Below the pieces are notes generated by a model. That model was not told where the DNA came from, made no database searches, and saw only the letters and a list, made by a program, of their open reading frames with translations. Made by a program: the position numbers and the translations under genes. Shown in pieces: positions 41,301 through 53,000 of a DNA stretch of 64,000 bases (within the stretch, counting starts at the first letter, position 1; every line of letters starts with the position of its first letter). The stretch lies in contig CATNEN010000002.1 in the NCBI GenBank assembly GCA_950097015.1, forward strand, positions 4,681,001 through 4,745,000, written 5' to 3'. The DNA is from Macrostomum hystrix (lineage: Eukaryota; Platyhelminthes; Macrostomidae).

Positions 41301-42355
41301 TTGTTGGGGAGATTAGTCAACCTTATTTGCAGGTGTCGTTGCTAACATCCATTCCTTCCATTCTTGAGGGGTCAGTGGCAGAGCAGTTATTGCCATTGCC
41401 ATTTGCACCACAGTCCCTAAGTTCGATTCCATGGCGATGCCACATTTATTTGGGGCGCAGCCACAGAGAGAAGGCTTGGGGGCTTGTCATGTAATTTGCG
41501 CCCTTGAGGGCCAACCTTCAAGGCACAGGGAAATGTACACTGCCTGACAATGAGAAAGTCAGTGCAGAGGTACACACCTGTGTGAGCATATTGCCTGCGT
41601 ACAGTATCTGTGTGCATGTGTGATCAGGAGTCAGCAAAATGGGCTGAATTGCCCCCTCGCTGGCTGCTGGTCTAATGCCACTAAGTGATGTACCACTGCC
41701 CGCAGCCCTCCAGCAATTATTTATTATTATTATTATTAATCTCACCTTGGTCTGCAAGATTTTTTGTTGGGCAGATTAGTCAACCTTATTTGCAGGTGTC
41801 ATTGCTAACATCCATTTCTTCTATTCTTGAAGTCTTTACTCCATTGCTAGAAAGCAGACTTGATCTGCCATGGGATCCACTGGGAATAAATTAATTGATG
41901 CTGTCATTTTGATACCAAAGCTGAGTGTCGTGTTGGATTAAGATTTTGGAAGTTACAAACTATGCCTATGCAAAATAATATCAAGTTTCCCTTTTGTAGT
42001 AATGTAAAATTTTATTTGAGTTGCATTCACCCATAAAAAGAATTCACCAATAATAATTATCTAAATTCAATCGATGCTTGATATTGTTACATGAATTGAT
42101 AAATAAATAAAATTAGATAAGAAAGAAAAATATATAAACTTACAGTGCACTAAGTTATTCTAGAATATAACATCAGTGTAGTGACTTTTTATGCTGGGAC
42201 TGGCAAATCGTACAGCTATAACTAATAATAAGTTAATTCTACTTCTGTGTAGTTCAAGCTGACTCTAGTAAAATTGTACATTTTCTTCTATTTAGATCCC
42301 GGAAAACCAACCTCTTGATGCACAGTCAAGCCAAATTTGCTCAGCAACAACCAAG

Positions 42356-42389
<34 letters not shown>

Positions 42390-44934
42390 AAGCAGATTGT
42401 AGATGCTCGGCAGTGCATTGCAGAGCGCAAGCGTCACTGCATCAGCGATGCCAGGCAGCTGCTGCTTCAGCGGCAGATGAAAGCCGGTCCTGGTGAGCTC
42501 AAATATTTGACATTAGACCAGCAGCCAGGGAGATGCAATTCTGCCCATTGAACAGACTTGAGAACACCCACGCACACCCAGACAGTGTGAACATATGCTC
42601 TGAATTTAATAGGCAAGCCATGTACACTCCCACTGTGCATTGGTGGTTGGCCCTCAAAGGCCTAAGTTGCACAGTAAGTCCCAAGCATTCTTTCAGCGGC
42701 TGCGCCCCAAATTAATGTGGCCTCGCCGAATGCGAATTAAGAATAATAATTGCAGGAAGGCTGTGGGCAGTAGCACGTTATTTGGTAGCACTAGACCCGC
42801 AGCTAGCGAAGAGGCAATTCTGCCCATTTCGCGGACTCCCTAAACACAGATGCACACAGGTACTGTACTAAGCCATACATTCACACTGATGTGTACATCT
42901 GCCCTGACTTTCTCATTGTCAGGCAGTGTGCACTCTCACTCTGCTTTTGTGGTTGACCCTCTTAGGCGAATTTGCATGACAAGCCCCCAAGCCTTCTTTG
43001 CACAGCTGCGCCGCGAAATCGAGCTCAGGCAGCATGGTACGAGAGGCAAACGCGTTAGACCTTTCTGCCACTCACCCTCCCTTCCCTGCTTAGTGACCTA
43101 AGCTTAGTGATCGTCAGATTGGGCAAGCAGCAGTCGCGTTAAACCTATTCGAAAGCAAAAATACTATTCTCCAACCTTGTCGCCCAGTTCCCATCGAAGC
43201 TGCAGAATCCGAGCCAATTGGTGCACTGGAGGCTGTAGTCCCACTGCTACTGCCACAGAAGGTGATCTCCAATGATCTCTACCAGCCGCCGCCACCGGCG
43301 CCAATTCGCGGCGTCGCATTGCAGTACGCCGGCTCCAGTCAGCGCGGAGCACCGCGTCACGGCTTCGGCCGCGGTCTCAGAATGTCCCGCGGACGGGGAT
43401 ATTATACTCGGCCCTATTTGCAGCAGCTGCTGCGCGGCCGCCTCACCCAGCCGCAGCCACCGCCTGTTCATGTACAGCCAGTGGATTATTACTGTGAAGA
43501 CGGCGCCGATGATTACTATGAAAGCGAGTTTTACGACACTGACTATGGCGATGCATGTTATAGCGAGTACGGCTATGAAGCCCATGTTGATGAGCATCAA
43601 CAGTACGCTGACATCGAGCCGCAGCCGTTGCCTCATCATCGGGATTATTCAGCATCTGGTCTGGAATATGATCAGAGCAATGGCGGTCAGGTCGATTTTG
43701 CCGTTGTCCCTACGGCCACAGTTTTCAGTAGACAGCATCGGCGACCGACTGCCATCCCTGTGGCCACTTCATCGAGGCCTCCAGTGTCGTCGCATGCTTC
43801 AGCGTCGGCTTACCATGCCTACGAGGATCCGAACTACGACTGCGATGTTAAAATGCCGACTGATCGTCGACTAGATCGTATCCGGAGTCGCTCGCCGCAA
43901 GCGCTGTCGGCATTCGCCACAGCCGGTTCGGCGACTCGTTCACGATATTCGCGCCAGTCGGAGCAGCGGCCAGAAGCTAGTGGATCTTCGGCTTCGAGCC
44001 TGAGACATTCATTTGGCGGCGTTGTGGAGGCAAGTGTCTGGAATCTTTTTTGTTGATTGTTATGTTGTGCCTGAGACAATAGTTCATTGTTATGTTGTGC
44101 CTAAGACAATAGGTCATTGTTATGTTGTGTCTGAGACAATAGGTCATTGTTATGTTGTGTCTGAGACAATATGTCATTGTTATGTTGTGCCTGAGGTATT
44201 GGGTCATTGTTATGTTGTGCCTGAGGTATTGGGTCATTGTTGTGTTGTGCCTGAGGCAATAGGTCATTGTTATGTTGTGCCTGAGACAATAGGTCATTGT
44301 TATGTGTCTGAGGCATTGGGTCATTGTTATGTTTTGTCTGTAAGATTTGTATCATTGTTATTTTAAGCCTGTGAGAAAAGAATGGTTTATTTTTATGTCG
44401 AGACTGTAATCCGACTTTTTTTATTGTTATATTAAACGTTATGAGCAGGTCATTGTTATGTTAGACCAGTATGATTCGGTCATTTCCTGAGACTGGGGAA
44501 ATCTTTATAACAAGTTCGGCTGGATTGCTTTTACTTTTAGACAACTGAAATTTCCTTCGTAGTCACATTTATTTTTCCTGAACTTGATTCGAGCTAAACA
44601 TGCTCACTTATTATCGCTTGTCATATGTTTCGCAAAACAGGCCTATAGAGTGTCGGTCAGCAATCTTCACCAGAAGGTCACCCGTGAGGACATCTACGAG
44701 CTGTTCTCTTCTGTTGGCACTGTTAAAAAGTGTACCATGCTTGCTGGCGGTCGAGCAGAAGTTGTTTATCTAGTTCTGTCCGAGGCTCAAACCGCGATTA
44801 GAAGCTATGACCAGCGAGAATTAGATGGTGTGCCAATGCGGCTGCAACTTTCTACCGTCAACATGCAGCTGTCATCAGCTACTAAGAGTGAGCATCCGCA
44901 GCATCCCCCTCATGATAATGGCTATCGCTACTAA
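38385..44934 (+). CDS. POLDIP3: POLDIP3/SKAR-like RNA-binding mRNA-export adaptor, 4 exons, 459 aa
   Basis: Exons are 38385-38431, 42296-42492, 43188-44029 and 44641-44934 (1380 nt, phases 2, 1, 0). In vertebrates POLDIP3/SKAR joins the exon-junction/TREX machinery, recruits S6K1 and binds DNA polymerase delta p50. Exon 1 encodes MDLSLDEIIKSRG, matching the N-terminal UAP56-binding-type motif (vertebrate form SLDELIRKRG). Exon 2 has an 11-Gln run and two DAR-type repeats (VDARQCIAERK, SDARQLLLQR), a hallmark of this family. Exon 3 is a long, disordered Arg/Tyr/Asp-rich segment with RG-type motifs. Exon 4 is the C-terminal RRM: VSNLHQKVTREDIYELFSSV, AEVVYLVLSEAQTAI, LDGVPMRLQL. Introns 1 and 2 have GT-AG ends; intron 3 begins with GC. 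The protein ends soon after the RRM, shorter than the vertebrate C-terminus. Confidence 0.92.
38551..39026. mobile_element. Foldback MITE with 8-bp target duplication (POLDIP3 intron 1)
   Basis: Element 38559-39018 (460 bp), flanked by tattgagg at 38551-38558 and 39019-39026. Inverted ends carry the core GACACTTCGTCATCTTACAA, with repeated gatgacgaagttgtaagatg units. Non-coding. Confidence 0.87.
39485..39858 (-). mobile_element. tRNA-derived SINE, diverged copy
   Basis: Minus orientation, from the ggcactagacccacagctag block to the ctgccactcacccc head. It is more diverged than the other copies and has no visible (ATT)n tail. POLDIP3 intron 1. Confidence 0.85.
40280..41270 (-). pseudogene. Decayed mariner-type transposase
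   Basis: Minus-strand translation in broken frames shows mariner signatures: VFDCEGPLTIDLL..EKMTINSEQ (the catalytic D region), WPDTAKKTIELI, and NPPYLPDLGPSN (mariner form PPYSPDLAPSD, third catalytic residue). Several stops and small frameshifts mark it as dead. It lies in POLDIP3 intron 1. Confidence 0.83.
41275..41831. repeat. 94-bp direct duplication flanking a SINE
   Basis: Segments 41275-41368 and 41737-41831, each starting taatctcacc and ending ttcttga, are about 95% identical and sit immediately on either side of the SINE at 41369-41736. Confidence 0.9.
41369..41736 (+). mobile_element. tRNA-derived SINE, full-length copy with (ATT)n tail
   Basis: Head gggtcagtggcagagcagtt, B box gttcgattcc, the full family body, and tail ttattattattatt. 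It is bounded on both sides by the 94-bp duplication. Confidence 0.93.
42510..42729 (-). mobile_element. tRNA-derived SINE, truncated
   Basis: Minus orientation. It begins at the cattagaccagcagccagg block and stops at the gcggctgcgccccaaatta / gtggcctcgcc block, losing head and tail. POLDIP3 intron 2. Confidence 0.85.
42741..43080 (-). mobile_element. tRNA-derived SINE, near full-length
   Basis: Minus orientation: (AAT)n, gcaggaaggctgtgggcagt, family body, and the ctttctgccactcaccc head. It lies 12 bp after the truncated copy, in the same orientation and the same intron. Confidence 0.9.
44045..44350 (+). repeat. ~30-bp minisatellite in POLDIP3 intron 3
   Basis: About ten units of gtcattgttatgttgtgcct / gagacaatag in the GC-AG intron, with ggtattgg variants. 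The open frames here cycle through the repeat. Confidence 0.95.
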
Positions 44935-45062
44935 TTGGGCTTCTACGACTTGATTTTTGCTTGAAATGCGAAAACTTTAGCTACACTATAACATATTTGT
45001 TCACTTTATTGCCTAAACATTCTTATCGTTTTTATGGCACGGAAGTTGTTAAGTTCTACTAG

Positions 45063-45525
45063 ATGTCACGTGGGGTGGTTGTCTTGCGCAGGCAAAGGAA
45101 TGGGTTGGGTGTCGTGCGCAGGCGAAGTGGTGGGATGGGTGTCTCGCACAGGCAGAGGAATGGGGTGGGTGTCGCGTGCAGGCGAAGGAGTGGGGTGGAT
45201 GTCGTTCACTGGTGGAGAAATAGGGTGGGTGTCGTGCGCCGGCGAAGGAGTGGGGTGGTTGTAGTTCGCTGGCGGAGAAATACGGTGGGTGTCGTGCACA
45301 GGCATAGAAATGGGGTGGGTGTCTCGCGCAGGCGAAGGAGTTGGGCTGGATGTCTTTCACTAGAGGAGAAATGGGTGGGTGTCGTGCTCAGACAAAGGAA
45401 TGAGTTGGGTGCAGGCGAAGGAGTGGGGTGGATGTCTTTCACTAGAGGAGAAATGGGTGGGTGTCGTGCTCAGACAAAGGAATGAGTTGGGTGTCGCGCG
45501 CAGCCGAAGGAGTGGTTGGGTGTCT
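45063..45525 (+). repeat. POLDIP3: ~30-bp G-rich minisatellite in the POLDIP3 3' UTR region
   Basis: Degenerate units of gcgaaggagtggggtggatg / tcgtgcgcag between the POLDIP3 stop codon (44934) and the poly(A) signal at 45633, so probably transcribed. Its many open frames are repeat artefacts. Confidence 0.9.
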
Positions 45526-45632
45526 CGTAATTCTATCGTTGAAGCTGTTAGCTGTAAATTGAGGTAGATTAAAGGGATAGCAAAACAGAAAAAGCAGTTT
45601 TTTCTCGCATAGCCATGTGCACAAACGATGTG

Positions 45633-45638
45633 AATAAA
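45633..45638 (+). promoter_or_regulatory. POLDIP3: Poly(A) signal, probable POLDIP3 3' end
   Basis: AATAAA on the plus strand, 700 bp after the stop codon. It is the first canonical signal I see downstream of the gene. Confidence 0.5.
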
Positions 45639-45659
45639 AAATGATTGCCGAGCATTATT

Positions 45660-46250
45660 AGCTTTTATTATTCGTTTGAGTCGAATTCCTATTCTTTATG
45701 ATTTAATGTACCGATCGTATCACGAGTATGCCATAATTGTATCTGTTCGTTTTATTAATTGGTTCGAAATTTAAATATATGTATTTTCTCCACTTTGTGC
45801 CATCAAATGTGTACAAGCTTAGACAAGTAAACTTTATCATGTCCTCATTTTGACCTGTTGATTTATCAGTTGTTGCATAAATTTAAGCTATTTTTATAAC
45901 CATGCACTGCTGGCTACTACCAGTAGCACAAAAAGCTAGCGCGTTTTATATTTCCCTTGCAACCAGCTAAGAAAATTAATGCAAACTGTTTAGCTTTGTG
46001 TTCTGTTTTTTGTTTTCGAGACGATTTCAAAGAAATTAATTGTTCGGCATTTACAAAAAGCTATAATGATTAGCGAAGTAAATAGGAAATGCTAATTTGT
46101 CACGCACTCTTCATTGTTGCCACTGCATTGGCTGATTTTGAAAATAGGTATAATATTTTTAATACTTTTTTAATGTTTTTTCAAGTGGTAGCTCTAGTAA
46201 ATAGTTTTATAATTATAAACACATGCAACTAACCCCACAGCCAGACTCAT
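45660..46250. other. AT-rich intergenic DNA, no gene seen
   Basis: No coding exon or recognisable repeat between the POLDIP3 poly(A) signal and the next minisatellite. Confidence 0.5.
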
Positions 46251-46254
46251 TTTA

Positions 46255-46645
46255 TCAATCGCCATGATCCCCTAATCCACAGCCATGATCCCCTGACCCA
46301 CAGTCCTGATCCCTGACCCACAGTCCTGCTCTCCTAACCCACAGTATTGATCCTCTGACCCACAGTCCTGATCCCCTAACCCACAATCTTGATCCTCTGG
46401 CCCACAGTCCTGATCCCCTAACCCACAATCTTGATCCTCTGACCCACAGTCCTGATCTCTGACCCACAGTCCTGCTCTCCTAACCCACAGTCTGATCCTC
46501 TGACCCACAGTCCTGATCCCCTGACCCACAGCCATGATCCTCTAACCCACAGCTATGATCCCCTAACCCACAGCCATGATCCCCTAACCCACAGCCATGA
46601 TCCCCTGACCCACAGTCCTAATCCCCTAACCTACAGCTATGATCC
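46255..46645. repeat. ~21-bp minisatellite
   Basis: About 19 units of tgatcccctaacccacagcca and variants (gacccacagtcc). The minus-strand Gly/Leu/Trp-rich frames are by-products. Confidence 0.95.
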
Positions 46646-46814
46646 TAAAGTAGCTTTTAGTAGGAAAAGTAGGTAATAATAATAATAACTAAGAAAACTA
46701 CAACAGCTATTGATGTTAATTTTGTCCAGCAAATTTATATATTAGGAAAACAAAGCGGTCTACCAGACAAAAAGAAATTGGGTTTTGTAGCAAAAAATGT
46801 ATCGATTAATATTT

Positions 46815-46977
46815 GGTGGAGAGTAACATTTGGTGGAGTGGTGGAGAGTAACATTTGGTGGAGTGGTGGAGAGTAACATTTGGTGGAGTGGTGGAGAGTA
46901 ACATTTGGTGGAGTGGTGGAGAGTAACATTTGGTGGAGTGGTGGAGAGTAACATTTGGTGGAGTGGTGGAGAGTAGC
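46815..46977. repeat. 25-bp minisatellite
   Basis: Six to seven near-perfect units of agtaacatttggtggagtgg / tggag. Confidence 0.97.
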
Positions 46978-47329
46978 GCTTGTCGATATTTTTAAATTGA
47001 ATTCTTGATAAAAATGAGATACTACGTGCATTAAAAAATGTTTAAGAGCAATAAATTCTGGTCTACTCTTTTACTCTGCGTCGCATAAATATTTGTCATT
47101 TTTCCAATACGTAAGTAGTGCTAAATAGTAAAACTATTACAAGTAATTTAATAAATTTCTTCATTAAAATTTCACTAAATTCGGCTGTCGTCAAAAATAA
47201 AATAGAAATAGAAAAGTAGAATGCATACACCTATAGCGCTCAGGCAGTCAGCAGTCAGCGAACAATCTTATTAAGACTTAATTTAACTTTGCTGAAAAAG
47301 TTGTTCCACTTGGGTTAGATCTGCCAGCT

Positions 47330-49795
47330 TCCAGGTATCTGCGACTATGCGATAGAGCAATCTGTCAGCTTCCAGGTATCTGCGAGTATGTGATAGAGCA
47401 ATCTCCCAGATTCCAGGTATCTACGATTAGTGATAGAGCAATCTCCCAGCTTCCAGGTATCTACGATTAGTGATAGAGCAATCTCCCAGATTCCAGGTAT
47501 CTACGATTAGTGATAGAGCAATCTCCCAGATTCCAGGTATCTACGATTAGTGATAGAGCAATCTCCCAGCTTCCAGGTATCCACGATTAGTGATACAGCA
47601 ATCTCCCAGATTCCAGGTATCTACGAGTTTGTGATAAAGCAATCTCCCAGATTCCAGGTATCTACGATTAGTGATAGAGCAATCTCCCAGATTCCAGGTA
47701 TCTACGATTAGTGATAGAGCAATCTCCCAGATTCCAGGTATCTACGATTAGTGATAGAGCAATCTCCCAGATTCCAGGTATCTACGAGTTTGTGATAAAG
47801 CAATCTCCCAGCTTCCAGGTATCTGCGAGTATGTGATAGAGCAATCTCCCAGATTCTAGGTATCTACGATTAGTAATAAAGCAATCTCCCAGCTTCCAGG
47901 TATCTACGATTAGTGATAGAGCAATCTCCCAGATTCCAGGTATCTACGATTAGTGATAGAGCAATCTCCCAGATTCCAGGTATCTACGAGTTTGTGATAA
48001 AGCAATCTCCCAGATTCCAGGTATCTACGATTAGTGATAGAGCAATCTCCCAGATTCCAGGTATCTACGAGTTTGTGATAAAGCAATCTCCCAGATTCCA
48101 GGTATCTACGATTAGTGATAAAGCAATCTCCCAGCTTCCAGGTATCTACGATTAGTGATAAAGCAATCACCCAGATTCCAGGTATCTACGATTAGTGATA
48201 AAGCAATCTCCCAGATTCCAGGTATCTACGAGTTTGTGATAAAGCAATCTCCCAGCTTCCAGGTATCTGCGAGTATGTGATAGAGCAATCTCCCAGATTC
48301 CAGGTATCTACGATTAGTGATAAAGCAATCACCCAGCTTCCAGGTATCTACGATTAGTGATAGAGCAATCTCCCAGATTCCAGGTATCTACGAGTTTGTG
48401 ATAAAGCAATCTCCCAGATTCCAGGTATCTACGATTAGTGATAAAGCAATCTCCCAGCTTCCAGGTATCTGCGAGTTTGTGATACAGCAATCTCCCAGAT
48501 TCCAGGTATCTGCGAGTTTGTGATAGAGCAATCTCCCAGATTCTAGGTATCTACGATTAGTGATAGAGCAATCACCCAGATTCCAGGTATCTACGAGTTT
48601 GTGATAAAGCAATCTCCCAGCTTCCAGGTATCTGCGAGTATGTGATAGAGCAATCTCCCAGATTCTAGGTATCTACGATTAGTGATAAAGCAATCTCCCA
48701 GCTTCCAGGTATCTACGATTAGTGATAGAGCAATCTCCCAGATTCCAGGTATCTACGAGTTTGTGATAAAGCAATCTCCCAGATTCCAGGTATCTACGAT
48801 TAGTGATAGAGCAATCTCCCAGATTCCAGGTATCTACGATTAGTGATAAAGCAATCACCCAGCTTCCAGGTATCTACGATTAGTGATAGAGCAATCTCCC
48901 AGATTCCAGGTATCTACGAGTTTGTGATAAAGCAATCTCCCAGATTCCAGGTATCTACGATTAGTGATAGAGCAATCTCCCAGATTCCAGGTATCTACGA
49001 TTAGTGATAAAGCAATCTCCCAGCTTCCAGGTATCTGCGAGTATGTGATAGAGCAATCTCCCAGATTCCAGGTATCTGCGAGTTTGTGATACAGCAATCT
49101 CCCAGATTCCAGGTATCTGCGAGTTTGTGATAGAGCAATCTCCCAGCTTCCAGGTATCTACGATTAGTGATAGAGCAATCTGCCAGCTTCTAGGTATCTA
49201 CGATTAGTGATAGAGCAATCTGCCAGCTTCCAGGTATCTGCGAGTATGTGATACAGCAATCTCCCAGATTCCAGGTATCTACGACTTTGTGATAGAGCAA
49301 TCTCCCAGATTCCAGGTATCTGCGAGTTTGTGATACAGCAATCTCCCAGATTCCAGGTATCTACGAGTTTGTGATAGAGCAATCTCCCAGCTTCCAGGTA
49401 TCTACGATTCGTGATAGAGCAATCTGCCAGCTTCTAGGTATCTACGATTAGTGATAGAGCAATCTGCCAGCTTCTAGGTATCTACGATTAGTGATAGAGC
49501 AATCTGCCAGCTTCCAGGTATCTACGAGTATGTGATAGAGCAATCTCCCAGATTCCAGGTATCTACGAGTATGTGATAGAGCAATCTCCCAGATTCCAGG
49601 TATCTGCGAGTTTGTGATACAGCAATCTCCCAGCTTCCAGGTATCTACGATTAGTGATAGTGCAATCTGCCAGCTTCTAGGTATCTACAATTAGTGATAG
49701 AGCAATCTGCCAGCTTCTAGGTATCTACAATTAGTGATAGAGCAATCTGCCAGCTTCTAGGTATCTACGAGTATGTGATAGAGCAATCTCCCACA
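47330..49795. repeat. 40/41-bp minisatellite, ~60 copies
   Basis: Units gattccaggtatctacgatt / agtgatagagcaatctccca (40 bp), interspersed with 41-bp units in which gattagtgat is replaced by gagtttgtgat or gagtatgtgat. Further alternations are a/c in cag(a/c)ttccagg, gatag/gataa, and ctccc/ctgcc toward the right end. Confidence 0.98.
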
Positions 49796-50098
49796 TAGAA
49801 AAATGTGCTATGCTAAATAAAAATGAAATAAAATAAGCTCATGCATACTACTGTGGTGGGCACAATATCGTAAAAGTTTATCGTTACAAACATTTTCTAT
49901 ATCCTTAAGTTTTAGCGCATAAACGGAATAACGAAAAACGTTATTTAGCGGTCGTTAAATCACCGAAGCTAAACATCTTAGACAATGCCCACCACTGAAT
50001 GCTTATGAGTGAGTTAGTGAGTATATAGTCTAGAACAGCACGCCTGCGAGTTGAGTTGAGTTTGAAGAGTCCGGGTTTAAAGGGCTAACAAAATTTTC
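49796..50098. other. 3' flank of the ankyrin gene
   Basis: AT-rich DNA between the minisatellite and the ankyrin-gene stop. I see no AATAAA on the minus strand, so the polyadenylation site is unresolved. Confidence 0.4.
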
Positions 50099-53000
50099 TC
50101 ACTGCTGAGAACATTGCTGCAGAGGATTTGCTGCCGGATTTGCATCTAGCTGTTGGCCTACCGCAGCTGCAGCGGCTCCCACACCTAAGCCCGCGTGGTC
50201 CTCATCTTCATCGGCTTCTTCATCGCCTCTATTGGAATTACCGTCGAGGTTGACAGTACTCCACGTGTCATTTAACGTCAGGTCCTGAGCTGATCTGGAC
50301 AGACCGTATGGGATGCCGCCAAAATTGCTTACTCTGGAACCGAGGACAACGGATTTTCACATTTTATTCATCTTGAAAATTTATTTAACGTCATTAAAAT
50401 CTTACATGTCATTATCATCTAATTGTTGCAACTCTTGGACTGCTACATTCCCTTCTTCCGGCACCATGGCGTTCTGCCGATTGTGCGCGCACAGTAGTAG
50501 ATTGATGTCAAGGACAATTTCGTTATCAGTGACAGCCAGTTCTCTGAAATTCGATTCAGTCTCTTGGTGTGGGAGACTTGGTACAAGACTTTGTGTGATA
50601 AGACTTGTGTGGTGAGACTGTGCGTAAGCCTTTATGTGAGACTTGATGCCAGGCTTGGTGTGTGTGAATCTTCGTGTGAGACTTGGTGCGAGATTTGCTC
50701 ACTTAAAAGGCACTTCAAAGCATAAACATTCGCTGCTAACTCACTGATCGCGCGGCTCAGGTGGCGGCAGATCGAATCCTTGCCTCTCGAGCTCCAGCCG
50801 AACATCGGGGCTTGCCCTGGCTGCCAGCTGCTTGATTCTGTTTCTGCGGTCGCCATCATGCTGCTCGGTGTGGTCCATGAGAAATTTCACGCAACTCAGG
50901 TTGCTGCGATAAACGGCATACATCAGAGGCGTTGAACCGTTGACATCCACTGCGTCCAGATATCCTCCATTCTGGGAAAGAAGTTCTAGGATATCGGTCC
51001 GGCCGGCAACAACTGCGAGGTGCGCAGCTGTCAGGCGCCTATTATTGGATTTATTTAAATCGCATCGTCCGCTGCCAAGCAGGAATTTAACCATGTCTTT
51101 GAATCCCTGGCGACAAGCGTACATGAGCCCGGTGGTGCCATCATTATCTGGGTCGTCAAGAGGCAATTCCTGATCGTGCGCAAACTTGACAATGTCGATA
51201 AAAGCATTCTTGTTTGAAACAATGCAAGCCAGATGTACAATATCTCGACCCATCGCATTTTTGTGGTGAATGTTGCAGCCGTACTCCAGAAGCAGCTTCA
51301 AGGACTCCAGGTGACCTGTGCTGGCACATTCCAGTATCGGAGTGTCTCCATCAAGATCCTGTGAGTCCATGGGGGCATTGTTTTCCTTCAAGAAGCGCAG
51401 CAGATGACAATGTCCGAAAAAAGCTGCACTTTGTGCCAGACTATTTTTGTGATTGTTGCTGGCATTTTGCCAGTCTGGCATGCCGGAAATCGCTTTTTGA
51501 ACCATGTGTAGATTGCCTGAAGCAATGGCGAATCGCACAGTTTCTTCTCCAGTGTTCTCGTCAACATCTCTCATCGGCGCTCCTCTCTTTAACAGCCAGT
51601 CCGTCATGTGCTGGTGACCGCTCTGGACTGACAGGTGGATGATGCAGTCGGGAAGTCCTGGATCAGCCGCGTTCTGGTGCAGAAAGCTTGCAGCCTCTTC
51701 CTGTCCGTTAAGTACCGCGCATTGAAACGGCGTCAATTTCTGAGCATTTTCCGTCACGATGCAAGCAGGATTGGTGTCTAAAATGTGCTGCAGGATGTGC
51801 AGGTTTCCATGAATTGCTGCATAGTGCGCGCTATTGCTCTGGTTGCCGCAGGTTGCTTCACACTTGTAGCCTTTGCTCTGCAAATATTTGAACATATCCA
51901 AATTGCCAATGGCTGCCGCCAGGTGCAGTGGAGACTTGCTAGGCTCCGGTTCCACGGCATCCGGCTGAAAAACAATTTTGCAATGCTCGAAAAGCCACTG
52001 CACCAGTTTAAGCTTGTTCTCAACCACCGCCACGTGCAGAGGTGTGCGGCCACTCGAGTTTCGCAGATCTGTCCGGCACTGTAACTCCAAAAGTACTTCG
52101 GCCATATCTAGTCTACCCATTATGATCGCCTGGTGGAACGCAGTGTTACCATCAGAATCTTGGTCGTTTAGAATTTCTCTAAGGAAAGTGCACTTTGGGT
52201 TGGCTCTCAAAGCTTTCAGCAATTGAATGTCACCAGCCCAAACCACTGTGTGAACAATCGTCTGGCTGCTTTCAGTTTTCTTTCCATCGAAGCCGTTGTC
52301 GAGAAGAAACTCGAGTTGCTTGAGGCTTCGATGCTTGAAAATATCTTTCAACTTCAATTGGCCCACGACATGCTCAATGCTAAGCTGCGCACCTTTCTCA
52401 TGAAGAAGCTCGATCGATTTCACGCAGTTCAGCGCTACTGCCAACGAAAGGGCAGACAAGCCCTTCTTATTAGTGGCAGTGGCGTCTGCACCTCGGTCCA
52501 GCAGCAACTGGACGGCCCTTTCTTTCCCGTGTCGAATAGCACTGAAGAGAGGCGTTTCACCATCGTTGTCGACGGGATCAACTCGAGCATTTTGCGACAG
52601 TAGAAACTGGATGATCGCTCTGCTTCCTACTTTCGCTGCAAAGTGAAGCGCCGCTTCGCCTTTAAGATTCGCAGAGTTCACATTAGCGCCCGAGTCGAAC
52701 AACGCCTGCAGACACTTGATCGCAGCCTTCTTGGAAATACATCCTGGAGGTAAGTTGCTCTTTACAAGGTGTTTAGGAAGTTCCTTCGTCTTTGCAACAA
52801 TGTCAAGAAGTTTTGGCTTAATGGAATCCTGCCGACGAACGCCCTCTTCGATGGACCTCTTCAAGTCTTCCAGGTGTTCGTTTGTCTCCCTCTCAAACAC
52901 CTTTACTTTGTCCAGTTTCGACGTGCACGGCTTGGCACAGATGGTTTGAGCTGCATTGTTTCCCTCATTGTTGACCTCCTCAGCTTTTGCTCCAGCCTTC

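Noticed and set aside
41369-41440. tRNA gene predicted from the A/B boxes in SINE heads
   Set aside because: The head lacks a closed acceptor stem and continues into the SINE body; it is a Pol III promoter relic. The same holds for the 30.35-kb copy.
44029-44056. POLDIP3 ending at the intronic stop after exon 3
   Set aside because: The following exon supplies the family's RRM in perfect phase through a consensus GC-AG donor, so the intronic stop is not the natural end.
45034-45485. Overlapping Gly/Val/Trp- and Pro/His-rich frames
   Set aside because: They are all produced by the ~30-bp minisatellite in the POLDIP3 3' UTR region.
47330-49795. CRISPR-like array of regular repeats
   Set aside because: Units are directly contiguous with no unique spacers, and the DNA is eukaryotic. 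The same applies to the arrays at 56.3 and 61.2 kb.
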